This document shows, piece by piece, positions 1 to 12,815 of a stretch of 64,000 nt of DNA. Below the pieces are notes generated by a model. It saw only the letters and a list, made by a program, of their open reading frames with translations, did not search any database and was not told where the DNA came from. Each line of letters starts with the position of its first letter. Position 1 is the stretch's first letter. The translations under genes and the position numbers were made by a program. The stretch spans positions 682,001 through 746,000 of the forward strand of contig JAMXBD010000367.1 of the NCBI GenBank assembly GCA_024138025.1, written 5' to 3'. This DNA comes from Combretum micranthum (taxonomy: Eukaryota; Streptophyta; Magnoliopsida; Myrtales; Combretaceae).

Positions 1-1535
1 TCAAAGTTATAATTGGCCTTCTTACTTTGATGAAATTTATACCTTGAATAATTAGTTATTTCTTATGTTATTAAAGTATGTGACTTTTATAGTAAAATCA
101 TAAGGCAAGAAATGACTTTATTCTAAATTATCCCTAGTAGATCATTATATGAAATAATAATGATCTAAGACTAGTATGTTGGTTGAATGATTGTTACGTT
201 TTACTAATCATGGATATGAGATATCGATTCAATACATAGATACATGTAAGAGTACATTGTATTGGAATGACCAACTATGAGAATACTATATCGATCAATA
301 TGATAAGTATTTCTCATTACAGTGTTGTTTTAGTCCTTTAACCTGATGACACTATGGATTCCTACATAGCACGTTCCATGTTTTGATTTTGTTCTTCATT
401 ATCTTTAATTGGATAATTATAAGACTATAATTGGACATGGAATAAATCATGCAGAGGAATTTGAGTATTCATGAAGGAATTTATTTCTCTCATTAATTTG
501 AGAAAGATATCTTTTGAGCCTCTTGATGAGTGAGACTAAGAAATGCATGGCCGTGCTCGAATGATATTAATAAAATGGATTGATAAGAAGTTATCAATAT
601 CATTTGTTTAAGTCAGTTATACTTTGGATTCAAGAAATATATGATTAAACTATATAAGAGTGTATTGATCCACACCTTATGTTTGATCATCAGATATCAT
701 GTGACAAAGAAACTAAATAAATCACTGTTAATAGGTAAAGTTGGATCACCGATCTTCACTTATTTTGGGGTAGGCATAATGTCTTACTAGAGATCAATTA
801 TGTCTTGTAGACTTAAAAGGTGTTTAAGGGATACTGCCAATATTAAATGAACCTACAGGGTCGCACACAAAGAATGAATCAATCAGATCATGAATTGTTT
901 TAATAAGCCCATAGGGAATTTTCTAGGCCTAGTGCAAGTGGGAGATTACTAGTGATGTACCCTAGGTCATATGGATACTATTTAATTATCTATAATCTCA
1001 ATAAGGTTAAGATTAATAAATAATTATTATTATTAATTACAATCTTTATTTTATAAGACGTGTGTTATTTGAAATTCCTAATAACTTATGTATGTCTTTT
1101 GACATTCCTAATAACCTTTGAAATCCCTAATAAGATTAAGGCAGTTGACTATGACATAGTTTTTTATAATTAGAACACAGTAATCTCTCATAAGGTTTAG
1201 ATACGACTTGCTATCACATTAGAATTACAGAGAAGCTCTGTGACTCAAAAGGAGAGATCCTATTGAGAGAGATTCCCTAAAATTTACAATTGTTCCAATG
1301 TGTTGGCACGCGCATAGAGATCTGATTGAAAATTCGTTCGTGTGGATACAGTATAAGGTGTTCGTGTTTGCAACATTTTAGATCCAAAATTTCGAATTTT
1401 AAAGCATCAAAAAGGTAATTCTATCTCCTCTAATTTGATTGAATTGCATTGATCCACCTAGGAATTTAAGTTTTTAAAATTAAACAATTTGTATTCCGCT
1501 GCTAGATCCATTTTTAGATCCTTAAATTTCCAACA
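1..1535 (+). mobile_element. Ty1/copia retrotransposon, 3' end (internal region plus 3' LTR)
   Basis: Positions 1-952 are the 3' non-coding part of a copia internal region and contain no surviving pol reading frame. Positions 931-950 (GCAAGTGGGAGATTACT) match the polypurine tract that precedes copia 3' LTRs. The LTR follows from TG at 953 to CA at 1535. Its end (TTAAATTTCCAACA) is the form that, in a 5' LTR, is followed by the Met-tRNA primer-binding site; here ordinary flanking DNA follows, so this is a 3' LTR. The rest of the element lies outside the window, so the TSD cannot be tested. Confidence 0.75.
953..1535 (+). repeat. Copia 3' LTR
   Basis: 583 bp, TG...CA ends, directly after the polypurine tract. 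The segment around 1495-1520 (ATTCCGCTGCTAGATCC) and the terminal TTTCCAACA are features I associate with the R-U5 end of plant copia LTRs. The partner 5' LTR is not in the window. Confidence 0.7.
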
Positions 1536-1862
1536 GAAAGAACATATTACATGCTATTGCAGCATAGATAACATAAGGTACTTTTAAAAATGATCGTTGA
1601 TAACAGATATGGAGATTTCACATACATAACATATTGCATAAACATTAGAATAATACTTAAATAACAATTTCATAGAAGTAACAAGGATAAACTCATGAAT
1701 AAAAAATTTCATAGCATACTTTATTTTCAAGTGGACATGCACTGGATACATCATATCATACATATGATCTGAATCTTTTGCTATATTTGAAAACAATACT
1801 CAATACCAAGCAAATTCAAGTAAAATTGGGTGGTTGGACAAATTAAAGAAAAATTGTGCTTT

Positions 1863-1921
<59 letters not shown>

Positions 1922-4900
1922 ATCTTCATCATGCATGGGTCTAAAGGGACAGGAAAAGGTTCTTGAAATAAATTTGTATTATACTTATGCAAATTTGGTT
2001 ATGATTAGTATATTATAAATTTGAATTAATGTTTTTATGAATAACGATTTCAAGTTAGTCAAAAGTTCAAATTTGGGTATGATTAGTCTATGTCTAGGTC
2101 ATGAGTCAATAAAAGTCCAAGTATAGTTTGTGAGTCAATAAAACAAAAAGAAAATAGAATCTTAGTATGGGATTGAGTTGAGTCAATGGCATGTAGTCGT
2201 CAGCTCCAAGAACAATGGTTATAACTGATGTTCGAGAAAGTAAAAGGAGGGCATTATCAAAACAAAATTCCATATATAATATATTAATATATATTTGAAT
2301 TTCATAAACAACTCGTTCATTGACAATGCCCAAGAAAAAAAAAAGAATAAGAATAAGATTATATAAACATAAAAAAAAAATAAATTAAGAATATAAATAT
2401 TTAAGAGTAAAACACAAATTACTTTTCAAACTTTGGCATCAATATAGATACAGTTCCTAAATTTTTAACTATTGCAAATTTCACCCTCTAAATTTTGGTA
2501 AATTGGAAATTACCTTCAACTAAATTTGAAATTTTAAGGAGTATATTCGCATTTTGCAAATTCCTTAATATTTTAAAACGAGCAAACCAATCAACCTTAC
2601 CCTTGGAAATAAAAAAAAAAATACAACAAAAAAATCAACATTTGGAGTAAGTTTAAATAAAGTATCAACTTTTTGAATAATTAAAAAAAATGAGATTAAT
2701 ATTTCACAAAATGGGTCAAGCAAATAATATGTGTTTTAAATGGTTAAAAAATGATCAACATTCTAAGTGAGTGATAAATAGATAAAAGGAAGGATCTTTA
2801 GTAGCAAAACTTCATATAACGTTGATCTCTTGTCTTAATCACTTAAAAGCAATGCTCTCATACTCTAACTAGAGGTTGACTTGGTCATATTAAAGGGTCA
2901 TAGGTCGAACCGGGATCACTGAAAAATAAAACTTTAAGTTATATCCTAATTATAAAAAACTAAACAAACAAAATATATATCAGTATCATCATATTTATAA
3001 GTAAGATCTAGTTTGCAAGTGTCTTGAAATATTGTTATATTAATTTATTATTTTAAAATGCAAACGTTTTCATTTTCACAAAAAAAAAATTATAATATAT
3101 AGATATTTTTTGCCATAATATATTTAAATATATAAAATATTAATGTCTCCCGAAGATACAAAGGATTAAATTGATGATGACTCATGGAAAATTTCCTGTA
3201 ACTCCTTAACATAATAATTCTTAAATTGAAATCATTAGTCATTAGACAACCTAACATTAGGAGCCTATGGGTTCAACACACAGGCCGTCACATTTTGCAA
3301 CTCAAAATACATGAAATCTTGCTAAAAACAATATAATAGTTTTCGACAAACAATAATAACAATATATTATATGCTAATACGCGTACCCAAAATGAAAATC
3401 ATCAAATTGAAAACGGAGCCAGCAAGTCATTTGCCGCCACTAATGACCTATTTCATCATCACGTCCAACCATACCCTTCAAGATCAAGGGGCTTCTTTTT
3501 GTTTATTTATTTATTTTTTTAAAAGAAAAAAAATCACCATCTTAGAGAAATTTTATTCGATTACTTGACACAAATTAAAAAAAAAAAGTTATCCATGTGG
3601 AGTTTCTTCATGGATAGAAGTTTCTTCGTGAAGCAAAGTTGCTCTGCAAAACAACTTGGTTTTTATTTGCTTTTTTTGGCATTGTTAGAAATAGTGCTAT
3701 CATGTTCAACAAAAAAATTATTCTTATTTTAAAAGAAATTAATTTTAATTGGCGTAATAGTTAAAAAATAGCTAAGTAACATTGTAGAAGTAATAAGATA
3801 TAAAGTGGAGAGTTCATTGACAAAAAAAAGTTGTTTAAGATATTGACGTGATATTTTAAGTAACTTTTTAGGTAAATTATGAAGAAAGATGGTTTTAGAA
3901 AGTTCTTTGAAGTACCACATTGCTCCTCGATTCCTCTACAAGCCATTACAACTAAAGTATACATTACCGATGTGTTCTTTGTCCTAAAAAATCCATGTGT
4001 TTTCTTAGAAAATCTATTTACTAAAGATGGTTTTCAAATGCATACCATCAGTTTGTTGATGATTTTCCTGCAGAAGATGAGATAAAAGTGTTCATTTTGC
4101 ATGAGCTTCATGGTAAGTCTAAGTCTGGCAAGCTTCACGGCAAGTTCAAGTCTGCGTCCTGCATTTTTGGTTTTTTTTTTTATTTTAAATAAGTGTACAT
4201 TCTGACACGGTTGACCTGCTTGATTCGGTTAGATCAATCTGGTCTGGTTGGTTCAACAAGAACCAACTTGCTAGTTAGAACTGGCTCACTTTTAAAGATG
4301 CTTTCGATCAAACTAGCCAGTCTGGTCTCGCAACATATTTTAAAACATCGATCCCTTATTTGATCAACTTTGTGAAATATAATTTTTTTTAACTACTCAA
4401 AAAATGGTTACATTTTTTTATTGTTACCCTTACATGTTAATCTTATTATGTAATTTGCTTAAAAGAAACTTTTAGAATAGATGAAAAGCACCTAAATCAG
4501 AGCAAAATAATAGTAGATAACGAAAATAGATAGGAAAAATATAAATGGGCTAACCAAGCCTATACATAGTCGACCTAATTAAGCAGATTGAATTACAACT
4601 TGGTCAACCGAATCTTTAAGCACAAAAATATAAAAGAAAACCCACCTTGATTGATTGAGTTTTGAAATTAAAACCTTTATTTAATCTCTCTTTTTTCTAC
4701 TTTCTTTTTGCATTTCAACCTAACACCCTTTCTCTCTCAAAACTACAAGTCACTTGCCTCTCTCTATATTCTCCACAAAATCAATCACAAACCTTTTCTC
4801 TTTAAAAATATTGTCATTGTGCCTCCACCAATCTTTCAATCGCTCTTTATGTTTACTCTCTTGAATATGGACGTTGACGCTACTTTGTTTCTCTTTAATA

Positions 4901-5348
4901 TAGGAGGATAGACTTTGAGTTCTTTAATATAAAAGGCAGGGTCAATGTTTAATGAATTATTGGTATTATTTGCTTTACCTGATGAAGACTATGAAAAGGG
5001 CCCTAGAATGTTTTACTTAAATATGAGGAGTAATATAAGAAGATGTCTTAAACATGGAAAAGGTGGTGAAGGATCCGTCAATTTTGTATGTATATGTTTA
5101 TGGGAAAGTGATTTTAGTATATAGTTTTGATTTGATGGAAATTATACTAATTGATAGTCTGAATCAGGGGCTTAATGAGAAAATTTGTTGTATATAATTT
5201 CATGGAAAGGATTTGAGTGAGATGGGAATACCTTTAGGTTACTAAAGGAAAAAGTCAAAAAGAGAACGATGTTTTTATTATACTTTGTTGTGAGTGATGT
5301 TTTCATGCTTATGGGAGGATGTTTTTCAAATGCAAATGTGGAGGTTTC
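1536..5348. other. Gene-free AT-rich intergenic sequence
   Basis: No credible gene. It holds the GA microsatellite at 1865-1918, many short A or T runs, a stretch at about 2401-2560 that resembles the degenerate termini of long-TIR elements (partner end not found), and a pyrimidine-rich stretch at 4680-4810. Open frames here are short, lack domain signatures and look like chance. Confidence 0.6.
1865..1918. repeat. (GA)n microsatellite
   Basis: Uninterrupted GA dinucleotide run of 27 units. The Arg/Glu-repeat peptide it could encode is an artefact of the repeat. Confidence 0.97.
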
Positions 5349-5877
5349 TGACGCAGTGTACACTATGAAATATATATCACAGCTCACAGCTACGTTGAAT
5401 CTCAAAATACCCAGAATTGTAATATTCAATAGCCTATTTATTTTAGAAATGGCCAAGCTAATGGCATTAAAAATTGAAATATAACATAATTTTGAGATTT
5501 GGGAAACAAGGGCAATGGCGACTTTGTAAAAATTTTATTGAAAAAAATGATAATTGAACAACTAATCTTTTTCATTACCATAAGACATACAATTTATATA
5601 AAAAAAACCTAAACTTTGCTAAAAAGGAAAAGACAAAAAAATCCTATTAGTAAAAACATTATATGATATTGAAAAAGGAAAGAGAATAAAAATAAAAAAC
5701 TTCCTATTAACACATTGAATGATATTTAAATGATATTTTTTTGAATATCGACTAAAAGAATAAAAAGATTAAAAGATATTAATGACAAGATATTAAATAT
5801 TAAATATTGGCTGCATTGCTGAAAATATTGACTGCAACATTAAAAATATTAACCGCATCATTCCCTTCGGGTTGACA
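5349..5877 (-). repeat. Gypsy 3' LTR (minus-strand element)
   Basis: Aligns with 6702-7213 over its length: shared blocks include TGACGCA at the start, ATTATATGATATTGAAAAAG in the middle and the GCATCATT...TTCG...TTGAC end. It ends in CA at 5877 next to the polypurine-like tract. Confidence 0.85.
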
Positions 5878-6690
5878 AAATTCGACCTCGAATTTTCACC
5901 ACGTCATGTAAGAATCGCTTGGAACTAATGATGCAAATATGCCAATAATCCTTGATAGATGTTAGAAAGACTGGAACATCACAAGCTTTCGCACTTCCCT
6001 AAATAAAACCTTTAGCCAAAAATTTCTCCATCTATCTCTTTAACTCCTCATACTCTTAGAACTCATTTTGTAATGTGGCTTGTTACGAAGGGCTGTGCTA
6101 GGTTCAAGATTAAATTGATGTTGAACATCACGTAATTGGGTTAATCCATCTTGTAACTCATCATGAAACACATCATGAAACTCTTCTATTATGGAAGGTG
6201 CTGCTTTAGGAACTGTAACCTCTTCAACGACCTTCTTTCCCGCCAATGTTTCCTTACCATCTTCGGTCAAAACACCTCTGCAATACACTCAGTGTCGAAA
6301 ACTTGTCCTCCAGTATCAACAGAATAAAAAACATCATCTTTTTCATCAACACAAATATCAAACAACGGTTCACCATCAGTCTCAAGAACATCATCCTCTT
6401 TTTCATCATAAAAATAAAAGATTGGTTCATGCTCTTCATCATCATAAGAATCAAAGATTTGTTCCCCTCAATCTGAAAAACATCATTCTCTACCATAAGT
6501 GCTCCCATACTCTTTGCAAGTCGATTTATTATCGCATCTAATTGACATTCTAAAGCTACATCTGGCCATTCATTGATGATTTGTTTTGATTCTTTGATCC
6601 AGGTTATCATGATCATAGATCTCATCTATCGCACATCGTTAATTAGTTTACTTACGTTGTGCCATGATACTCTAAGAGTGAACGCAGTTT
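5878..6690 (-). pseudogene. Gypsy gag-pol remnant (gag start fused to RT start)
   Basis: On the minus strand, 6680-6480 reads as a gag-like N-terminus (INEWPDVALE, INRLAKSMGALM). After an acidic stretch it continues at 6288-6040 into EEFHDVFHDEL and PHYKMSS, which correspond to the well-conserved linker and first motif of Ty3/gypsy reverse transcriptase. A frameshift near 6045 and two in-frame TAG codons at about 5995-6035 break the RT start. The polymerase active site, RNase H and integrase are absent, so nothing functional can be made. The family call rests on the RT start; the gag part is less certain. Confidence 0.75.
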
Positions 6691-6701
6691 TGATACCAAA
6701 T

Positions 6702-7213
6702 TGACGCAACGTACAACATGAAATATAAATCACAACTTCATTGATTCTTAGAATACCTCCTATTGATTCTAGGAATACATGGGCTAATGACATAAAAAAT
6801 TGAAATATAATATAATTTTGGGATTTGGAAAAAAAGAGCAATGATGACTCTATAAAAATTTTACTAAAAAAAATGATAACTGAATAATTGATCTTTTTCT
6901 TTGCCATAAGGTATACACTTTATATCAAAAACCTAAACTTTCCTTAAAAAGAAAAGTCTAAAAAATTCTCATTAATAAAAACATTATATGATATTGAAAA
7001 AGGAAAGAGAATAAAAATAAAAGCTTCCTATTAAGACATTGAATGATATCCTTTTGAATATCAACTAAAAAAAGAAAACTATTAAAAGACATCAATGATA
7101 AGCTATTAAATATTGAATATTGACCATATCGCTGAAAATATTGACCGTATCATTAAAAATGTTAATTGTATCATCATTGGCCGCATCAATATGTCATTCT
7201 TCGAGCTTTGACT
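6702..7213 (-). repeat. Gypsy 5' LTR (minus-strand element)
   Basis: Partner of the LTR at 5349-5877, somewhat diverged. Its TG edge sits next to the primer-binding site. The outer end is degraded (TTGACT instead of TTGACA). Confidence 0.8.
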
Positions 7214-9031
7214 AAGGATAGGAAATGGGATGCGCGCTAATATATTCTAACGATTTTAGCCAAGTTGGTCTTTAATAAGAAAGAACATAAGTTTTTGAGC
7301 TGTGGACGAATGGTTATACAGATTGTAAAGATAAAGGGGGTAAAAATTTTAGGTGATGGGATATAACCTATCACCTACCTTTGATGGACAAAATCTTCCT
7401 CAAGATATTTGGGGGCAATCTCATGGTCAATTAAGTTAGTGGTAGTCACGTAAGAGGACCTTGCAGTTAAAAGGCTTTGGTAATTATAGGTGCTTGGGTT
7501 GTAGAAAAGCAAAAAACTCTTTAAGAATACTATAGCACCTAGGATGATGCCCACATTTCATCCACTAGATTACGATATGACTCATTTGACTCCCTTCATT
7601 GATTTGTCAGTAGCATAAATGGATAGTTTGAGCATACTGAGCACACCCCATCCAGCACAAGTAACTCATTTTTCATAATCAGTAGAACTCAATGCTCTAA
7701 CCACCCAATAGCCTGTGTGTTTGACAACTCGAATGGATATTTTTTGTGTCAACCTTGATGATTTCAAGTCTATAGTTGAGGAGTTGGATTGGGTCATGGA
7801 TACTCTCCCTTCCACTACCTAATTTTATACCTTGATCTACTTACCTTTTCCTGTCCTTTTTATGGCAGATTTTAAGTTGCATTTGCTTATTTTGTAAGAC
7901 TCTTGAGACATAAACTGTTAAAACAGGCACTTGTAACTCAATTTGAAATATTTTGACTATTATTGGCTCAAGTCTTTCAATTATGTACGATTATGTTTTT
8001 GATGTTTGACGATATAATTTGTCGAGGCTTATACCCATGGTATTAAATATTATTACTATTATTTTGATTTTCACCTAATGATTGCTTATGGTACTACATT
8101 GTCTTAAAATTATGATAACACGAACCAAAAAGAGCCAATTCAATTATCCTGATTTTCAAATTGTTGCAAACCTTTCCTAAACCCCTTCACTCTTTAATTT
8201 TTAGAGGTTGAAGAATTTTTAGGAGGAACAATGAAATACAACGAAAATAAAACAAAAATGGTATACACATCAAAAGGATTTTGTAAAATAGGACTCACAT
8301 GAAGACTTAAGTTCCTTCTACACAACTCACTCCAATCAGAAATATCTCTCCTTAAGATAAAAGTTGAGTAAATTCTGGTTCACACTTTCCGAGTAAACTC
8401 TAAACCTTACAAGCATTATCACCTATAACACAGATTACATCACGAGCCTTGGAGAAATTAACAAAATCATACCATTAGAGTGAACAACAAAAAGATTAAC
8501 ACTTTAGATTAATTATGAATAGAGAACTTGGAAATTTTGTATAATGAAAGAAATTCGTTAAAATTAGTTACAGCTAAAACATAAAGATATATAAAGTATT
8601 TAGAGATTCAAATTATAAGGTAGATGGTGAGATGAGTGGAATCTTTTGACAAAATGAGATATAACAAAAAAGGTCTCATCAAACTTGAGAATCCCGATCC
8701 ATGATAGCAATTTTGAGGATAAAATGTAAAATATTAATTAGGTATTAGATAAAACATCTTACAAGATCATAAGTTGAGTTATACCATTTACAAATTTAGA
8801 AAGTTTCGCATTGAATGCAAGAAGCCCAACTTAGGATCATCAAAGGAATAAAATTTAAATTATTCTAAGCTTATATAATACATTTGGTTAATTTCATGAG
8901 CATTTTTGAAAGTAAAGAATATGTCTAAGGGAAAAATAAGACGGATACCTATACTACTATATGTTGGTTGCGTGTGTAGAATTAGTTGATGAAGAGAATA
9001 TTTTTTAATTGAAAAAGCAATGTGTTGTGTG
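7214..9031. other. Gene-free intergenic sequence
   Basis: No gene, repeat pair or element boundary recognised. Short direct similarity to other parts of the window was not seen. Confidence 0.5.
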
Positions 9032-9582
9032 TAGAGCTAGGCGAATGGGTCGTAGTCCGCGGGCTGGCCCGTTTAACCAGTTTTTAAAACGGGTTAGGGT
9101 TGAATTTTTTCAACTTGTTTAAAAGTGGGCCAAATAAACCCAGCCCGTTCAACAAAAAAAAGTGGGCCAACCCGAGTTAACCCGCCATTGGTCGGGTTGG
9201 CCCATTGTTTTTTTTTTAATAAAATAGGTTTGCTTTACTTAAAACTTAAAAGTTAAAACTTTTAAGTCAAAACCCTAAAGCAATATAACATACGGATAGC
9301 ACCTGCATAATATTTTTCTCAAATGGCAAAGGTGGGACAATGAATTATAATTTATGGTTTGCTGTGAATTTATGTTGGTTGTTGTTGGAGAAACAATATT
9401 ACATTTATAAACAGGTCAAATTAGTGGGTTGGCCTGTTTAACCCAACAGCCCGCACGAACTGGGTTAGGGTTATAAATTTTGGCCCGTTTATCAAGTAGG
9501 CTAAAATTTGTTAGCCCATTTAACTCGCAGGCCAAATTGGGCCAGGTCGGGTTGGCTTGTTTAACCCATTTGCCTAGCTCCA
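9032..9582. mobile_element. hAT-type non-autonomous element (MITE)
   Basis: 551 bp with inverted ends: left TAGAGCTAGGCGAATGGGT, right end reading in reverse TGGAGCTAGGCAAATGGGT. It is flanked by an 8-bp target duplication with one mismatch (GTTGTGTG at 9024-9031, GTTATGTG at 9583-9590), as expected for hAT transposition. The interior repeats GGGTTGGCCCGTTTAACCC-like words near both ends and encodes no transposase. Confidence 0.88.
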
Positions 9583-9590
9583 GTTATGTG

Positions 9591-11320
9591 TCTAGTGGTA
9601 GGACTTAAGGAGTCAAACCCATTTAATAGGGACGTATTGGAGAGATTAGGCTTAGCTGGGGTTGGAATAGGGATCATCAAACTGATACATCTTGCTCTTG
9701 GTCTTGCTTAGTTAGCTTGTCCAAATGGAAGACACATTTATGGGCTAGGCTTATGAGAAGCCTGTTTAGGAATTATATATTAAAATCCAAAAGAGGAGTT
9801 AATAATATTAAATTCTAGTGCACCTTTCCATTGATCACCATAATGATTTAATGAATATCATTAAAGGTTCATCTCCTCCATCGATCTCCATAGTGATTTG
9901 ACGGATGAGAGCAAACTCCAAAATTTATATATGCATATTTCATTCCTTATTTGGGACAAGGGCGAAGCTACATAAGAATTCTGCCATGTTGCAGAAGTCG
10001 GACGCTAAAAGCTCAAAGCATTCAACTTACTGTCACATGTGCTCGTAAACTTTTGAGAACTGCTTGTTCTTCTTCTCACACATTTTCTCAATCACATATC
10101 TCCACGTGTTGTTGGCTCATATCTTCTCTACGGTCAACTAAAGTATAAAATCACACACGGTGCATGTGACCAGCATCAGAACCCCACACAGTTTTTTTTT
10201 TCTTTTAACAAAAATATTGGGACCGATAAGAACCACATTCTTAAAAATGACTCCTTAGGACTTACTTTGCACTTTCAAAATATCCCTAAGACTCTTCGGA
10301 TCGAATAAGGCAAGACTTTTGAAATAATTTCAAGATTCTTAAAATCCAATGGACTCAAACTTTAAAAATTACCATAAGCCTCCAAGGGTTCAATCTATAT
10401 TTTGAAAATGACATTAGGTCCCTTAAGAGCTAATGGATCCATACTTTCAATATCAACTTTAATAAACTAAAGGTGATAGTATAAAAAATCGTTCTAAGAA
10501 TTTGGCCCTTGTGTATTCCAGGCGAACTTGAAATGATAATATTTGACCAAATATGTTCTTTGATATTGGATGCTACAAGTAAAATTTTTAAATTGCTTGT
10601 GGTTTAGTAGATATATGTGATTGCATATAATACGGGCATCCCATTCCCATAGGTGTTTTCTTACCTCTATATTTTATTTTCTTTATTCAATATCTCCTAG
10701 CTCGTTTTGGATAAAAGTCTGTTGCTTGCAATTGGAAAAGACAATGAATTGACTCAATTCTTCTAAAATTATCAAGAACTTCATTATAGGAAGATTCCCG
10801 ACTCGTTCGTGTATCATCAAGGTTTTATATGAAGCTTCTGATTCTTTATAATTAACGATAGATATTCTTCTGTAACTACTGTCCTTAGTGTTACATAATC
10901 AACTGATCGTCATTTCTAAACCTGATTTCTACTCTTAGTGAAGATTTCCAGCTTGTTGTTTAGGTTTTGAGATCGATTCTCGTCATTCTACTAAAGAGCT
11001 CTTCATGGTTCACAAGCATGGTAATGTCTTCCAATTTTATGTACACTGTCGTCCTTATTACCATAAGAGGTGGGGGAGCTACTGCTGACAGCGTTTGGAC
11101 TATAGTTCCAGGGCTATGGATTTCTAATTTTCCTCTTCCTACTTGTTACATCTTGTCCTTTTGCACGTGCATTGTGGCCTGCCAAACCAGGTCAGGTCTC
11201 CCAAGTAGCTAATCCACCATTCGAGTCGTCTGAGTTTGGTGAACAATTGAACCTGCCAAGTGCCAAGCAAGAGTTTCTGACACACCGTTGACTCAGCCTG
11301 ACATACCCAAGTTAAATTTA
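9591..11320. other. Gene-free intergenic sequence
   Basis: I see no conserved coding segment. Short open frames at 9951-10148 (+) and 10967-11212 (+) have no recognisable domain and no supporting splice context. Confidence 0.5.
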
Positions 11321-11537
11321 AGATCTGTTTGTTTTGACTCTTTTCCAGCAGATACAGACACTTTTTTAAACTTTTTTCTAATAAATTATTTATCAAGAAA
11401 TAGATATAGATAAAAAAAATTAACACTTTTCATCAAAAGATCAAATATAGATAAAATTTAGATGTAAATCGGATATATTTACATATATCATTTTAAAAAA
11501 GATACAAATACAGATGAAAAACAGACAATCCAAACCC
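11321..11537 (-). mobile_element. Tourist-like (PIF/Harbinger) MITE, truncated end
   Basis: Reverse-oriented relative of the element at 42994-43226: shared blocks are the outer ATCTGTTTG, the ATAAATTATTTATCAAGAAA core (AT-rich), and the inner GATGAAAAACAGACAATCC end. The outermost right TIR is degraded and no clean TTA duplication remains. Confidence 0.75.
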
Positions 11538-12400
11538 ATCTCTCTGTTCCACGACAAGGGCTCAGGGATCTCTACTCAAAGAAATGAGATAAGTTGGACC
11601 CCAATCAGGATAATTCTCATATCATGTAATGATCTTGTCATTTTTATTTATAACTTAGCATAAGACATTTATTTCATGTTGGGAAATGTCCATCCCATGT
11701 TTCAATTGTTATGGCGTTTGATGTTGAAATGCCGTACTAAGTTAACTAAAAATCAAGCTACTTGCTTCCTCCCTTGTCCACTCCAAGAAGCAACCAATAG
11801 ATTCATACGGCATTTATTAAGACAAGCTACGTAATCTCTAGACCGTGAATGAACATATCGTTTTTCTTCTTCCGGTTGATTGTGTGCAACCTTGGAAAAT
11901 CTAACTTCATGGACATGCATTCCTCCATTTATTTTCTTGCATCAGCGAGATAATGGAAAAGAAGATAAACATCATAATGATATCACAAGACTAGAATATA
12001 AATTAAGAGGATGGGCATTTTTCACTCCCAACCTGTGCAGGATTGGAACTGCCAACCCCATCAAGCAAACTAGTAATAACCTCCTCCGTGCCTTCTGGGA
12101 ATTTCAGATCAACACACATTCATAGAAATTGCATGATTCACCCTTCACAATGGGCAAGTCATGAACCCTCAACTCGTTCTTTGGCATCTACAATAGCTGT
12201 CTTGTTTGCGAATTTATTGATTCATGCAAAGAAAAAGAGATCCGAAGTTACTCGTTTAATGTTCAAAAGGGCATCATTACCATTTAACAAGCTGAAATTA
12301 TGTGGCAAAGGATGAAATCATGGACTCAACACATAAATGAAATTACATTAAGAAGGATAAGCAAGTGGTGCATATTATTGAAAAAATGAAAAAGGAAAAA
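11538..12400. other. Gene-free sequence downstream of the J-protein gene
   Basis: No recognised gene or element. An open frame at 11880-12125 (+) shows no domain and lies downstream of the minus-strand J-protein gene; it may be partly overlapped by that gene's 3' region. Confidence 0.4.
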
Positions 12401-12815
12401 ACCGGGTATGCATTCCTTCACTAATCAATAAGGAAAGAGATTTCGACTGATTTTTTCAATGTAGTAGAGCCATACAACGCTGGAAAAGGAAACCAGGATG
12501 TCAAACTAGCTTGACCCCCCAAAAAAAAAAAAAAAAAAACACCATGATCCTTGGAAGTTTAGGAAACACATGATGAAGGCAGACCCATTTCATCATTCAG
12601 AATGTAGACCTGGGAACGCCATGTTGAAAACCTGTGGGGCCTAAGACGTTGATTATGGACAACTTTGTCTGCATTTGATTGTTTGGTCAAGGAATGAACA
12701 AATATGGAAGGACCAGAGTTTCCAACACCATTGACTAGCAAAGCTGTCAGCAGACAGGTACAGCTGAAGAGCCCATCACTCTACTCCATCATGGTCAACA
12801 CAGTGGACTGAAAAC

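Larger units (their letters stand above)
5349..7213 (-). mobile_element. Internally deleted Ty3/gypsy (chromovirus-like) element
   Basis: Two similar direct repeats of about 520 bp (5349-5877 and 6702-7213) flank only about 820 bp. On the minus strand the right copy is the 5' LTR, followed by a Met-tRNA-type primer-binding site (reverse complement TTTTGATACCAA at about 6689-6700). The left copy is the 3' LTR, preceded by a GAGGTCGAATTTTGT segment at 5874-5888 of the kind seen before chromovirus 3' LTRs. Between them, a gag start is joined to the beginning of reverse transcriptase, so capsid, protease, most of pol and integrase are gone. I could not see a matching 5-bp TSD. Confidence 0.85.

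Noticed and set aside
1830..2018. Open frame with a long Arg-Glu repeat
   Set aside because: It is the translation of the GA microsatellite, with no domain or splice context.
6191..6541. Plus-strand open frame rich in His/Asn
   Set aside because: Antisense shadow of the acidic part of the gypsy gag-pol remnant.
9041..9590. Possible gene in the GC-richer block with GGGTTGGCCC words
   Set aside because: Explained by the hAT MITE subterminal repeats and the 8-bp duplication.
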